Below, one piece after another: positions 1 through 7,718 of a stretch of DNA of 23,640 nucleotides; position 1 is the first letter of the stretch, and each line of letters begins with the position of its first letter. The DNA is taken from contig DANX01000012.1 of assembly GCA_002502295.1 (NCBI GenBank), positions 51,735 through 75,374 on the forward strand, read 5' to 3'. The stretch comes from Euryarchaeota archaeon UBA561 (GTDB lineage Archaea > Thermoplasmatota > Poseidoniia > Poseidoniales > Poseidoniaceae). The notes under the pieces are model-generated. The model did not search any database, was not told the origin of the DNA, and worked only from the letters and a program-made list of their open reading frames with translations. The translations under genes were made by a program, and so were the position numbers.

Positions 1-602
1 AACGAGCAAAAAAACTTGAAAAAATGGATTGGTCAATGTCACTGTTCGTGTTGTATTTTGGAACGGACATCGCCTATGAAGACGTGGCTCATCACACCAT
101 CCTGTTTGGTCCCCGCTACAAGGGCCTCTTGGATGAGATTTTCAAAGGCTACAAGCTACCGGAAGATTTCAGTTTGTACCTACACGTACCCACCGTAACG
201 GACCCAAGTCTTGCCCCTAAAGGGTGCAGTGCAGCCTACGTCCTTGCCCCTGTACCACACCTCGGACGAGCAGACCTTGATTGGGACACGTTTGCAGAAG
301 AATACGGCGACAGAATCATCGAGGCACTGGAAGTCGAGATGCCAGATTTGAGAAACCACATTGCAACCCGACGGCACATAACACCGAAAACATTTGAGCG
401 TGAACTGGCCGCTTACAAAGGATCGGCCTTCTCAGTGGCCCCTAAATTGACCCAAAGCGCATATTTCCGTCCCGGAAACCAGGACCCAAAGATTCCGGGG
501 CTGTACCTTGTCGGTGCAGGAACACACCCCGGCGCCGGCCTCCCAGGTGTGCTGAACTCAGCCAAGGCGACCGTTGACCTCATCCTGTCCAAGATGGACT
601 GA
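1..602 (+). CDS. crtI: Phytoene desaturase, CrtI family (5' end outside window)
   Basis: This is the C-terminal third of a CrtI-type FAD-dependent phytoene desaturase, which introduces double bonds into phytoene during carotenoid synthesis. The frame is open from base 3 to the TGA at 600-602. The residues before the first ATG (RAKKLEK then MDWSMSLFVLYFGT) already match the family, so that ATG is internal and the gene starts upstream of the window. The family's C-terminal FAD-binding signature is clear near the end (GLYLVGAGTHPGAGLPGVL), as is the central PRY/HVPTVTDPSLAPKG region. In planktonic archaea carotenoids feed membrane pigments and retinal for rhodopsins; that role here is inference. 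The next gene starts about 100 bases downstream on the same strand. Confidence 0.9.
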   Translation, partial: RAKKLEKMDWSMSLFVLYFGTDIAYEDVAHHTILFGPRYKGLLDEIFKGYKLPEDFSLYLHVPTVTDPSLAPKGCSAAYVLAPVPHLGRADLDWDTFAEEYGDRIIEALEVEMPDLRNHIATRRHITPKTFERELAAYKGSAFSVAPKLTQSAYFRPGNQDPKIPGLYLVGAGTHPGAGLPGVLNSAKATVDLILSKMD

Positions 603-701
603 TCTCTTCGATAGTTGTAATCGCTTGAAGGCCACACGACCGGTTCATTGGCACGACGAAACCGCACAGGGTTTTTGATGGGATGGGTCCCGTGTCGTAT
701 C

Positions 702-1148
702 ATGGAGCAACCCCTCCGAATCGTTGTCGCAAAACCGGGCCTCGACGGCCACGACCGTGGAGCAAAAGTTGTTGCACGCGCCCTGCGAGACGCCGGGCAC
801 GAGGTGATTTACACCGGGCTTCGACGAACATCTCAACAAATTGTGGACGCCGTGCGTGATGAGGATGCTCGCTTTCTAGGTCTTTCTTCATTGTCCGGAG
901 CGCACGCTCATCTTTTTCCACAAGTTTGTCAGAAACTGGTTGAAGCCGGTTTAGATGATGTGATTGTGTTTGGAGGTGGAATCATTCCTCAAGAAGACCG
1001 CCCTGCTTTGCATCAAGCGGGCATCCGTGCTGTGTTTGGCCCGGGAACACCAACATCTGAGATTCTGGAGTTTATCCAACAAGCCTCGGTCAAAAACGAC
1101 TCGGGCGTCGGTCAAGAAAGCGATTGGTATTGGGAATCATCCGCCTGA
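702..1148 (+). CDS. mcmB: Methylmalonyl-CoA mutase small subunit, B12-binding
   Basis: This encodes a 148-residue stand-alone cobalamin-binding domain. In archaea the mutase is usually split into a large catalytic subunit and this small subunit; together they interconvert (R)-methylmalonyl-CoA and succinyl-CoA. The base-off B12 motif DxHxxG is present at residues 15-20 (DGHDRG, with His17 as the expected lower cobalt ligand). The later SLSGAH and GGGIIP...GPGTPT motifs match the family. The ATG at 702 is chosen because it lies a few residues before the conserved IVVAKPGLDGHD; ATG 678 and TTG 648 are in frame but would add residues not typical of the family. The large subunit is not in this window. 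The MeaB chaperone gene begins 13 bases after the stop, supporting the assignment. Confidence 0.9.
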   Translation: MEQPLRIVVAKPGLDGHDRGAKVVARALRDAGHEVIYTGLRRTSQQIVDAVRDEDARFLGLSSLSGAHAHLFPQVCQKLVEAGLDDVIVFGGGIIPQEDRPALHQAGIRAVFGPGTPTSEILEFIQQASVKNDSGVGQESDWYWESSA

Positions 1149-1149
1149 C

Positions 1150-1154
1150 GGAGG
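1150..1154 (+). promoter_or_regulatory. Shine-Dalgarno site for meaB
   Basis: GGAGG lies 7 bases ahead of the GTG at 1162. It decides the meaB start, because the frame is open far upstream inside the preceding mutase gene. Confidence 0.5.
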
Positions 1155-1161
1155 CGCCATC

Positions 1162-2070
1162 GTGTCCGATAAACTCCAGCAGGCAATCAGCGGTGACCGC
1201 CGGGTCATGGCACGGCTCCTAAGCCAAATAGAAAACGGTGACCTGCTTGTTTCAGAAGTTCTCCCAGACAACCAATCTATAGAATATAACTCGTGGTCAA
1301 CCATGGCCATTACGGGGGCACCGGGCGTCGGTAAATCTGTCCTTGTGGATGCGCTCATGAACCAGTGGGCTGGCCAAGGCCTGCGTGTGGCGCTGCTCGC
1401 TGTGGACCCAAGTTCTCCCCGCACTGGAGGAGCCTTGCTTGGCGATCGAGTTCGCATGTCTTCGGTTGACAACCCCAACATCAACGAGCGAGTGTATGTG
1501 CGTTCAATAGCCACACGCTCCTCTTCAGGCAGTGTGCCACTCATCGTTGAAGACATGGCGGCCTTCCTCATTGCTTGCGGATGGGAACGCATTCTCATCG
1601 AGACCGTTGGCTCGGGCCAAGCCGAACTCCGATGTGCTGCGGTGGCTGACCGAATCGTTGTTGTTGAAGGCCCAGCACGCGGTGATGGGGTCCAGGCGGA
1701 AAAAGCAGGACTGCTTGAACTCGCTGACATCGTTCTGGTCAACAAGGCTGACCTTGATGGTGCTGAACGTCATGCCGGCGAACTTAGAGAGTCCTACGCC
1801 CTTGATGGGGAAGATGCCCCGGATGTTTTGCTCACTTCTGGTTTGAAAGGCATCGGCATCGAGGAAGCCGCCGTGGCCTTGCTGGAATTGCCAAGTTCAG
1901 GCAGAGCATTACGAGCAAGGATGAGGGAACGATTGCTGGGGCAGCATGAACGGCGGCTTGTCCTCCATCCATCATACAATGAGGTGCTCAATGGACTTTG
2001 TGAGGGTACCTTTGATATTGATGAGGCGTTGAAACAACTTCAAGGCGAAGAGAATGAACGGGCAAGTTGA
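1162..2070 (+). CDS. meaB: MeaB/ArgK-type GTPase, methylmalonyl-CoA mutase chaperone
   Basis: This is a G3E-family P-loop GTPase of 302 residues that, in characterised relatives, guards methylmalonyl-CoA mutase by gating cobalamin loading and protecting it from inactivation. Visible motifs are Walker A GAPGVGKS (about 52-59), the family block DPSSPxTGGxLLGDRxRM (82-99), the G3 region ETVGSGQ (147-153) and the base-specificity motif NKAD (194-197). The GTG start has a good Shine-Dalgarno site and gives the usual family N-terminus (GDRRVMARLLSQIENG); the ATG at 964 lies inside the preceding gene and is rejected. The typical family LVPGMGDEVQ segment reads VEGPARGDGVQ here. The 3' end overlaps the next gene by 17 bases, indicating one transcript. 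Confidence 0.92.
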   Translation: MSDKLQQAISGDRRVMARLLSQIENGDLLVSEVLPDNQSIEYNSWSTMAITGAPGVGKSVLVDALMNQWAGQGLRVALLAVDPSSPRTGGALLGDRVRMSSVDNPNINERVYVRSIATRSSSGSVPLIVEDMAAFLIACGWERILIETVGSGQAELRCAAVADRIVVVEGPARGDGVQAEKAGLLELADIVLVNKADLDGAERHAGELRESYALDGEDAPDVLLTSGLKGIGIEEAAVALLELPSSGRALRARMRERLLGQHERRLVLHPSYNEVLNGLCEGTFDIDEALKQLQGEENERAS

Positions 2071-2680
2071 GTTGACCAATCCAGTTGATACATCGGTCGG
2101 AGGCATGCGTGGACACATCCTCAGGCGAGGTGTCCACCTTAGCATGGCGGCCATACCTTACCTGTACTTTGCACACGGCACATCGATAGCTGACTCCCTT
2201 GGCATGGACCTGCAGCAAGTCGTTGCCGGCGTGGTGTTGATCGCCCTCGTCCTTGAGGGGCTCCGCTTGAAAATGGGAATAACCGTCTTCGGTCAACGTG
2301 ATTACGAGGCAAAACAGGTATCGGCATTGGCTTGGGGAGCGGTAGGTGTTGGTTTTGTGCTCCTCCTTGTGCCTCATGAAGCCTATGCCTGGCCCCTTAT
2401 CGCTTCGCTTTCTTTTGGGGACCCTCTGATGGGAGAGCTTCGGCGGAAAGGAATGCAAAGTCGTCAAGTCATGATGTATTCAACGGGTCTTCTCTTGGCC
2501 ATCTGGTTGTTCTGCTCTCTGCAATTTGGAACACCAATATGGATGGCTCTGCTCTTGGCTCCGGTGTGCATGATTTCTGAGTGGCCCCGATTGACCTACA
2601 TTGACGACAACGCCACGATGCTACTGATTCCACTCGCTCTTGTCCTGCTCTTGGAACCGTTTGCGTTGGTGATGGTGTGA
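2054..2680 (+). CDS. SEC59/dolichol-kinase-like membrane kinase
   Basis: This is a 208-residue integral membrane protein with about six hydrophobic segments. Two motifs match the CTP-dependent polyprenol/phytol kinase superfamily (SEC59, VTE5/VTE6, archaeal geranylgeraniol kinase): SFGDPLMGELRRKG (about 115-128), where GDP is conserved, and a C-terminal SEWPRLTYIDDN followed by a hydrophobic helix, resembling the family's E-x(n)-DN-x-x-x-P. The likely role is phosphorylating an isoprenoid alcohol for lipid, glycan-carrier or carotenoid metabolism; the substrate cannot be read from sequence. The first helix follows an amphipathic stretch with RRGVH, also common in the family. It starts inside the end of meaB. 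A related diacylglycerol-kinase or CDP-lipid role is possible. Confidence 0.65.
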   Translation: MNGQVELTNPVDTSVGGMRGHILRRGVHLSMAAIPYLYFAHGTSIADSLGMDLQQVVAGVVLIALVLEGLRLKMGITVFGQRDYEAKQVSALAWGAVGVGFVLLLVPHEAYAWPLIASLSFGDPLMGELRRKGMQSRQVMMYSTGLLLAIWLFCSLQFGTPIWMALLLAPVCMISEWPRLTYIDDNATMLLIPLALVLLLEPFALVMV

Positions 2681-2753
2681 AGCCATCAATTTGGAGCCCG
2701 TGGATTCAATACGTTGAAATGGTGGTTTCCTGTGGTTTGAAACAGTGAAGGAC

Positions 2754-2864
2754 ATGGAAGATGAACCCAAAAACTCCGACCCTCCCCAAATCGCCTATGG
2801 AATGGCCTTTGCCGTCGCTATCATTCTTCTTGTCGTGGTCATGTTCCGTTATCCATTGTGGTAA
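2754..2864 (+). CDS. Small single-span membrane protein (36 aa)
   Basis: This is a short open frame from ATG 2754 to TAA 2862-2864. It encodes a polar acidic N-terminus (MEDEPKNSDPPQ), then one hydrophobic helix of about 20 residues, ending FRYPLW. The leader GAAGGAC directly precedes the ATG and could act as a ribosome site, though its spacing is short. It fills an otherwise empty 240-base gap between the kinase and asnB. No function is recognised. The clean helix with charged N-terminus and positive C-terminal end favours a real small membrane protein, possibly a subunit or regulator. Conservation in relatives would settle it. Confidence 0.5.
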   Translation: MEDEPKNSDPPQIAYGMAFAVAIILLVVVMFRYPLW

Positions 2865-2865
2865 T

Positions 2866-2880
2866 CAAATTAAATTGATT
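2866..2880 (+). promoter_or_regulatory. Possible TATA-box promoter for the asnB-gshA cluster
   Basis: An AT-rich run (CAAATTAAATTGATT) stands out from the GC-richer surroundings about 45 bases ahead of the asnB ATG. A start site about 25 bases downstream would leave a leader of roughly 20 bases. The placement suits an archaeal TATA element but the match is loose. Confidence 0.35.
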
Positions 2881-2920
2881 TTGAACATTCATTCAAAAGG
2901 GATAGCCCCGTAGTTGCTCC

Positions 2921-4708
2921 ATGTGTGGCATCGCAGGTGCATTGGGGTATCCCGACGCAAACATGCTGCATAGGATGAACCGGTTGCAACATCACAGGGG
3001 CCCGGATGAAAACGATGTTTACATTGACAATCACGTCGGATTTGCTCACGCCAGGCTTTCGATTGTGGATCTTCAATCAAGCCAACAGCCAATGACCGGC
3101 ACGGAAGGAGATGTCCTCGTTCTCAACGGTGAAATCTACAACCATCATGAACTCCGCACCAAGCAACCAAACTACCCATTCAAAACGACGGGGGACACAG
3201 AATCCATTCTCGCAACGCATCAGGCGGCAAAACGAGGGCAGAAAGCAGCCATGACGGCCAGGGAGCACGCCGCATGGTTGGGCAACGTGGACGGAATGTA
3301 TGCCCTTGCCTTGTGGAATCCTCAATCAAAAGAATTGATTCTCGCCCGAGACCCGATGGGCATCAAGCCACTGGCCCGAACCATGGTGAACGGGTCACTC
3401 CTTTTTGCCAGTGAGGTGAAAGCCTTCCACGCTCACGAGGATTACCAGCCGAGAATCGATGAAGTGGCCATGGCGGCAAGACTGGTCTGGGAATACCCAC
3501 TTGACGGAACAACTCTGCTAAAAGGCGTCCACCAAGTTCGCCCCGGAACCGTTGAGCGTTGGTCGGTCAGTCCTGAAGGCAAAGCTGTGTTCATGGATTC
3601 GTCGGACATTGAACGTCAAGTGCTTCATCCAGCAAAGGATTGGGACCCTTCCATGGGTGCCTCAAATCTCCTCGAGAGTTTTGTTGACGGAGTTCAGCAA
3701 CGCTTGATGTCGGATGTCCCCGTCGGCATCGTCCTATCTGGAGGCTTGGATTCCAGCTTGGTGGCGGCGGTGGCCAACGAGGCAGCCGAACGCGCTGGAC
3801 AACCCGTGCCCGAGTGTTGGACGGTTGCCGAAAGTGAGGACAATCCTGATTGGCAAGCGGCAGAATTGGTAGCCTCGCATCACGACCTCGTTCATCACCA
3901 ACACCTCTTGGAGAGTGAGGCCTTCGAACGACGCCTTCCCCAACTTGCCTGGCACGGAGAAGACGCTGACGTCACCGTCATGTTCTTCCATCCCCTGTTT
4001 GAGCACATGGCAAAGCATGTCAAAGTTGGGCTGTGCGGCCAAGGGGCCGATGAATTGCATGCTGGATACCCCCGGTACGGGCAACTCCAACACCATGGTA
4101 GGGAACTCAACCAGCGAATGGAATCCCTCCCGGAGCGACTACGAAAAGCCCTGACCTCTGGAAACCTCAGAAACGAGGAGGGATGGTACCGCTCGTCTCA
4201 CGACCCGAGGACAGTAACCGACGATCTTGAAAGCATGTTGAACTTTGAGTTAGAGCACGGACAACTCAGTAACTTTCAACTGCGTTTGGTGGACCGCCAC
4301 TCCATGGCCCATTCGTTGGAGGTGAGGGTTCCGTTCCTCGGAAAAAATCACCGAGAAGCATCCTACGCCCTCCCGATGGATTGGAAACGAATGGAAGGAC
4401 GAGAAGAGAAGGCGGCTCTTCGGCAGGCAGCGGATTTGACCGGCCTTCCAAAAGAAATTGTCCGGCGACCGAAACTTCCAGCAGGAAGAGCGACCTCTCC
4501 AACCCTTCTTGAACAATTTTTGCACGAACGCCGGTCTCAAACCGAAGAACTGCTTGACCACTACCGCCCGTGGGCACCCGTCCTCAAAGGACAAGAAGAG
4601 TTGGCCTTGGGACTTGGTTTATTTGAGGCGCTTCACCTCAGCAAAGACGGTTATCAGAAAACACACCGTTCAATTGACGCCCTCATCAGCGAGGTGATTT
4701 CACCGTGA
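2921..4708 (+). CDS. asnB: Glutamine-hydrolysing asparagine synthetase-type amidotransferase
   Basis: This 595-residue protein has an N-terminal class II glutaminase domain and a C-terminal ATP-pyrophosphatase domain. MCGIAGALGY exposes the catalytic Cys2 after Met removal. HHRGPDE (24-30), ARLSIVD (44-50) and NGEIYNH (69-75) form the glutamine site. The synthetase domain carries the P-loop-like SGGLDSS (273-279) and CGQGADELHAGY (372-383). The canonical reaction is aspartate + glutamine + ATP to asparagine, but AsnB homologues in operons can amidate other carboxylates. The stop overlaps the GTG of gshA by four bases (GTGA), so the two are probably translationally coupled, which leaves a different acceptor possible. 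Length and motifs are normal and no catalytic residue is missing by eye. Confidence 0.9.
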   Translation: MCGIAGALGYPDANMLHRMNRLQHHRGPDENDVYIDNHVGFAHARLSIVDLQSSQQPMTGTEGDVLVLNGEIYNHHELRTKQPNYPFKTTGDTESILATHQAAKRGQKAAMTAREHAAWLGNVDGMYALALWNPQSKELILARDPMGIKPLARTMVNGSLLFASEVKAFHAHEDYQPRIDEVAMAARLVWEYPLDGTTLLKGVHQVRPGTVERWSVSPEGKAVFMDSSDIERQVLHPAKDWDPSMGASNLLESFVDGVQQRLMSDVPVGIVLSGGLDSSLVAAVANEAAERAGQPVPECWTVAESEDNPDWQAAELVASHHDLVHHQHLLESEAFERRLPQLAWHGEDADVTVMFFHPLFEHMAKHVKVGLCGQGADELHAGYPRYGQLQHHGRELNQRMESLPERLRKALTSGNLRNEEGWYRSSHDPRTVTDDLESMLNFELEHGQLSNFQLRLVDRHSMAHSLEVRVPFLGKNHREASYALPMDWKRMEGREEKAALRQAADLTGLPKEIVRRPKLPAGRATSPTLLEQFLHERRSQTEELLDHYRPWAPVLKGQEELALGLGLFEALHLSKDGYQKTHRSIDALISEVISP

Positions 4709-5934
4709 AGCTACGAGATTTGAACGATATGCTGGAAAGCAAGCGACAAGAAATCACCGCTTGGATGAAAGTGAAACGAAACGAGGTGGACATTCCGATT
4801 TATGGAAGCGTGGACGTGCGCGACGCTGGTTGGAAAATTTGTGTGGTTGACGCCAACCATTTTCCCGCAGGTTTCAACAACGTATCCAAAGAGAACATGT
4901 CTGAATTATCCCTCTTGTTCAAGGAGCATGTGAAACGGACCCGTCCCGATTGTGAATGGGTGCACATCTACCCGGAAAGTCACACTCGAAATCAGGGTTA
5001 TGCGGAAAACATCTCAAGCATCAAAACGATGATCCTAGAGGCAGGTTTCGCCTGTACCGTCGGCTCACCTGACCTCAACGGCCTTCACGCCATGAACGGG
5101 ATATCAGGGCCGCTCGTCCTCCAAGAGGTTGAATTGAATGAGGATGATGAATTGATCGTGGGTGGAAAAATCCCCGATTTGATTCTTCTCAACAATGATT
5201 TGACCGACGGAGAAATTCCAGGCATTCACAGCACCAACATCACACCACCTCCCCACATGGGCTGGTATCGCCGTAGAAAGTCACAACATTATGAAGCCTT
5301 GAAGCCCTACGTGGATGAAATAGCTGCGCTGATTGAGATTGATCCATGGCATCTCATGCCTGATTGGTTTGTTTCAGAAAACAAATGCCTGACGGAGGAA
5401 ACGTGCAGAATGAAGTTGGCCGAAGAGATCGACGATTTCCTCAACGACTTGCGACAGAAATACCGCTCTTTGGGCATAAGCCGTGAACCGACCGTCGTCA
5501 TCAAAAACGACAGCGGGACCTACGGGCTTGGCATCATGATGTTAACGTCCGGCGAGCAAATACTCAACCTATCGAACAGGAAGGCCAACAGACTCCGATA
5601 CGCTAAAGGAGGAGCCGATGTTGAGAATTTCTTGATCCAAGAAGGAATCCCGACAGCCCTCGCCACCGCAGCAGGAGAAAACCTTGAACCGGTTGTTTAT
5701 TTGGTGGACGGGGAAGCAGCATCGTGGTTTTATCGAATCAATGGAAAGAAATCGGACATGGACAACCTCAATTCACCAAGCGCCCGTTTTGAAAATTATG
5801 AAGACTCTGAAAACCCCTACATTGAACAGGCGCACGGATGGCATGCCTTGGTGGCAGAACTCAGCATGATCGCCATGGGAGCCGAGGCGAAGGCGTGGGA
5901 GAATCACACCACAGACCCCAACATAGCAAAGTGA
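4705..5934 (+). CDS. gshA: Glutamate-cysteine ligase, GshA (Thiobacillus/Acidithiobacillus-type)
   Basis: This 409-residue protein matches the GshA family known from Acidithiobacillus and other proteobacteria (Pfam GshA type), not the haloarchaeal GCS2 type. The reaction would be ATP-dependent ligation of glutamate and cysteine to gamma-glutamylcysteine. Recognisable blocks are IPIYGSVDVRDAGWK (30-44), DANHFPAGFNN (49-59), the ATP-site-like KNDSGTYGLGIM (267-278), and EPVVYLVDG...WFYRIN...NLNSP (about 328-358). The GTG start is set by the GTGA overlap with asnB. The product may serve as a low-molecular-weight thiol; no glutathione synthetase (GshB) is seen nearby. A bacterial origin by transfer is likely from the family's known distribution. 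Assignment was by motif memory without a search. Confidence 0.8.
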   Translation: MKLRDLNDMLESKRQEITAWMKVKRNEVDIPIYGSVDVRDAGWKICVVDANHFPAGFNNVSKENMSELSLLFKEHVKRTRPDCEWVHIYPESHTRNQGYAENISSIKTMILEAGFACTVGSPDLNGLHAMNGISGPLVLQEVELNEDDELIVGGKIPDLILLNNDLTDGEIPGIHSTNITPPPHMGWYRRRKSQHYEALKPYVDEIAALIEIDPWHLMPDWFVSENKCLTEETCRMKLAEEIDDFLNDLRQKYRSLGISREPTVVIKNDSGTYGLGIMMLTSGEQILNLSNRKANRLRYAKGGADVENFLIQEGIPTALATAAGENLEPVVYLVDGEAASWFYRINGKKSDMDNLNSPSARFENYEDSENPYIEQAHGWHALVAELSMIAMGAEAKAWENHTTDPNIAK

Positions 5935-5940
5935 GCGCCG

Positions 5941-6636
5941 ATGACAGCACCCCACATTCTGACCCGGCGCGTATGGTTGTACGTGAGCACCATTGCCATC
6001 GGCCTGTGGATTTCAGCCACAGGGGCTGGCGGGCTACTCCCAGACCAAGCGGCCGAGTGGCCAGTCAATGTTTGGTGTTGGGGCGTTTTTGGATTCATCT
6101 ACGCCAACACCGGGCGAAAAGAACGCATCGAAATGCTCACGGTGGTTGCCCTGGCGACCCCGATGGAGTTGTTTTTCTCAGAGGTGTGGCTTGTCTACGA
6201 ATATCAACGTGATTTCATGCCACTCTTTGTTCCTGCAGGCCATTACTTTCTCTTTGACTTAGGACGTCATGCCGCATCACGCATGCGAGAAAGCATGGCC
6301 ATGCCTTCCTTGCTGCCCTTTGTTCCGCTTGTTGCCTACGGGGCTTGGACCGGCGGAGACACCTCCGGGGTGGTCATGTTGCTGCTCGTTCTTGGATTTA
6401 CCAAATGGGGCCCTCAACCTCGTCTGTACGCCGCCATGGCGTGGGCTGCTCTGGCCATGGAACTTTGGGGTACCTACCTTGAAAACTGGACATGGGCGTC
6501 TGAAGTACCATGGACCGGCCTAACCGCTTGGAACCCACCCCTCTTGGTCGGGGCCTTCTACTGCTTTGGCGATGTTCTGGTGAACCTATGCGTTGCCAAG
6601 TTTGAAGGGGAACCTCCTCTGGAGGTAATATCATGA
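5941..6636 (+). CDS. Polytopic membrane protein of unknown function
   Basis: This is a 231-residue protein with about seven or eight hydrophobic segments. It starts with ATG six bases after the gshA stop and ends in an ATGA overlap with the ferredoxin gene, so it belongs to the same transcript. Conserved-looking polar or aromatic residues sit within the membrane region: PMELFFSEVWLVYEY, PAGHYFLFDLGR, ELWGTYLENW and NPPLLVGAFYCFGD. Such embedded Glu, His and Asp residues suggest a catalytic or cofactor-binding membrane enzyme rather than a simple anchor. I do not recognise the family. Its tight linkage to a ferredoxin suggests it might receive electrons, for example as a membrane oxidoreductase or desaturase-like enzyme; that is inference. 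Confidence 0.75.
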   Translation: MTAPHILTRRVWLYVSTIAIGLWISATGAGGLLPDQAAEWPVNVWCWGVFGFIYANTGRKERIEMLTVVALATPMELFFSEVWLVYEYQRDFMPLFVPAGHYFLFDLGRHAASRMRESMAMPSLLPFVPLVAYGAWTGGDTSGVVMLLLVLGFTKWGPQPRLYAAMAWAALAMELWGTYLENWTWASEVPWTGLTAWNPPLLVGAFYCFGDVLVNLCVAKFEGEPPLEVIS

Positions 6637-6965
6637 CCGGGGTGGACGAGTTGCGAAAGCGCCGGTCAAAAGAAGCCCTGCGCATCCGAACAGCCCTCAA
6701 CCGGCAACGGGGCGAACAGCGTGCAAAAACAAAGGGCGGAGAGGGAACTGTCGCCTTTGTTGAGGAGAGAAAATGCATTGGCTGCGACCAATGCACCATC
6801 GTTTGCGATGATGACGCCATCGACCTGTACCACGTTGATGTCATCAGCCCGCTCATGTCCGTAGAAAGCAATCGAAAAGCGAAAATTCTTCGAGATGATT
6901 GCACCGGTTGTCGGCTCTGTGTTCTTTCATGCCCAACCGATGCCATCACAATGATTGATCGATGA
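6633..6965 (+). CDS. 2x[4Fe-4S] ferredoxin-like protein
   Basis: This is a 110-residue soluble electron carrier. Two cysteine motifs are present: CIGCDQCTIVCDDDA (about 46-60) and CTGCRLCVLSCPTDA (about 90-104). The second is a canonical CxxCxxCxxxCP; the first has Asp in place of the usual Pro after the fourth Cys. An N-terminal basic, charged extension of about 45 residues (many Arg, Lys and Glu) precedes the clusters, longer than in minimal clostridial ferredoxins, and may bind a partner. The start overlaps the upstream membrane protein stop (ATGA). It probably passes electrons to or from one of the membrane proteins beside it. Confidence 0.88.
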   Translation: MTGVDELRKRRSKEALRIRTALNRQRGEQRAKTKGGEGTVAFVEERKCIGCDQCTIVCDDDAIDLYHVDVISPLMSVESNRKAKILRDDCTGCRLCVLSCPTDAITMIDR

Positions 6966-6974
6966 GGTGTTTGA

Positions 6975-7259
6975 ATGTCCAAAAAAGGGAAAGAAGCCAC
7001 AGCACAGCGCTTTGGAGGGGAATTTGGACCTTACCGTAAACCTGGAACAGAAGGTGTCTCACTTTCAACCTTCAAGACCTTGGTCTGGACCTCAAACATT
7101 GGTGGCCTGATCCTTGTCGTTCTGGCCTTGGAGCTTCTTTTCGTTCAGCAGCAGTTCACGTGGGGCTTCCTATCCCTCGTCGCCGGTGTAGCGGTGGCTT
7201 TGTTCCCCTCAAACTACGAGATCGTTGGAATGAACGAAGAAGACGAGAACGAGGATTAA
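6975..7259 (+). CDS. Small two-helix membrane protein
   Basis: This is a 94-residue protein with a basic, glycine-rich N-terminus (MSKKGKEATAQRFGGEFGPYRKPG), two adjacent hydrophobic helices (about 37-54 and 57-75) and an acidic tail (NEEDENED). It begins nine bases after the ferredoxin stop and is the last gene of the plus-strand cluster. The next gene ends convergently 11 bases away. No family is recognised. Length and position suggest an accessory subunit or membrane anchor for the ferredoxin or the polytopic protein. Confidence 0.7.
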   Translation: MSKKGKEATAQRFGGEFGPYRKPGTEGVSLSTFKTLVWTSNIGGLILVVLALELLFVQQQFTWGFLSLVAGVAVALFPSNYEIVGMNEEDENED

Positions 7260-7270
7260 CCAGGCGTGGA

Positions 7271-7669
7271 TTACATTGCCCCTATGAACAACAAAAGGCA
7301 CAACGATGCCGAAATTGCAAACGCCACGCTGGCACCAATCCACAGGAGGGGTTGCGTGGTGATGTACCCGTAAATACCGATTCCAAGGGCCATCATTGGA
7401 CAGAGCAAAAGCGAGAGAAACGCCCAAACAAGACCATCCCATGAATCCCCCACAAGAAGAACAGTGAGCACTAAACCGCAACACGTTGCTAGAAAAGGAA
7501 CCAAAAGACCGATCCAGAAGTACGTTGATTGAACCGTTGCTTCATACTCCAGTTCACCCTTCACGCCCCATTCAAATTCTTCATTGCAATGGGGGCATTC
7601 AAACAACCCATCGGCCGTGTCAGGGAGTTCTATGTCCTCATCACAATGTGGACATTCAACGATGACCAT
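7271..7669 (-). CDS. Zinc-ribbon membrane protein
   Basis: This 132-residue protein has an N-terminal zinc ribbon formed by two CPHC knuckles (ECPHCDEDIELPDTADG, then ECPHCNEEFEWG), followed by about three hydrophobic helices. The two Cys pairs, about 18 residues apart, should bind one zinc ion on the cytoplasmic side. Proteins of this plan are frequent and mostly uncharacterised in marine archaea. It lies 49 bases downstream of the cytochrome b/Fe-S fusion on the same strand, so it could be the last member of that operon. A direct role in respiration is not shown by the sequence. Confidence 0.75.
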   Translation of the reverse strand: MVIVECPHCDEDIELPDTADGLFECPHCNEEFEWGVKGELEYEATVQSTYFWIGLLVPFLATCCGLVLTVLLVGDSWDGLVWAFLSLLLCPMMALGIGIYGYITTQPLLWIGASVAFAISASLCLLLFIGAM

Positions 7670-7718
7670 GTGCCGATCTACCCAATGTCGTAAGATAAAC
7701 GTTGAGCCATTCTCCGGC

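Noticed and set aside
24..602. Phytoene desaturase starting at the first ATG in the window
   Set aside because: The same frame is open to the window edge and the residues before the ATG fit the family, so the ATG is internal and the gene is truncated by the window.
648..701. TTG 648 or ATG 678 as the mutase small subunit start
   Set aside because: They add residues before the conserved B12-domain start that are not typical of the family; ATG 702 gives the expected N-terminus.
1137..1745. 202-codon minus-strand frame opposite meaB
   Set aside because: The translation is low in hydrophobic core pattern and rich in Ser/Arg/Thr, as expected from the complement of a well-supported GTPase gene.
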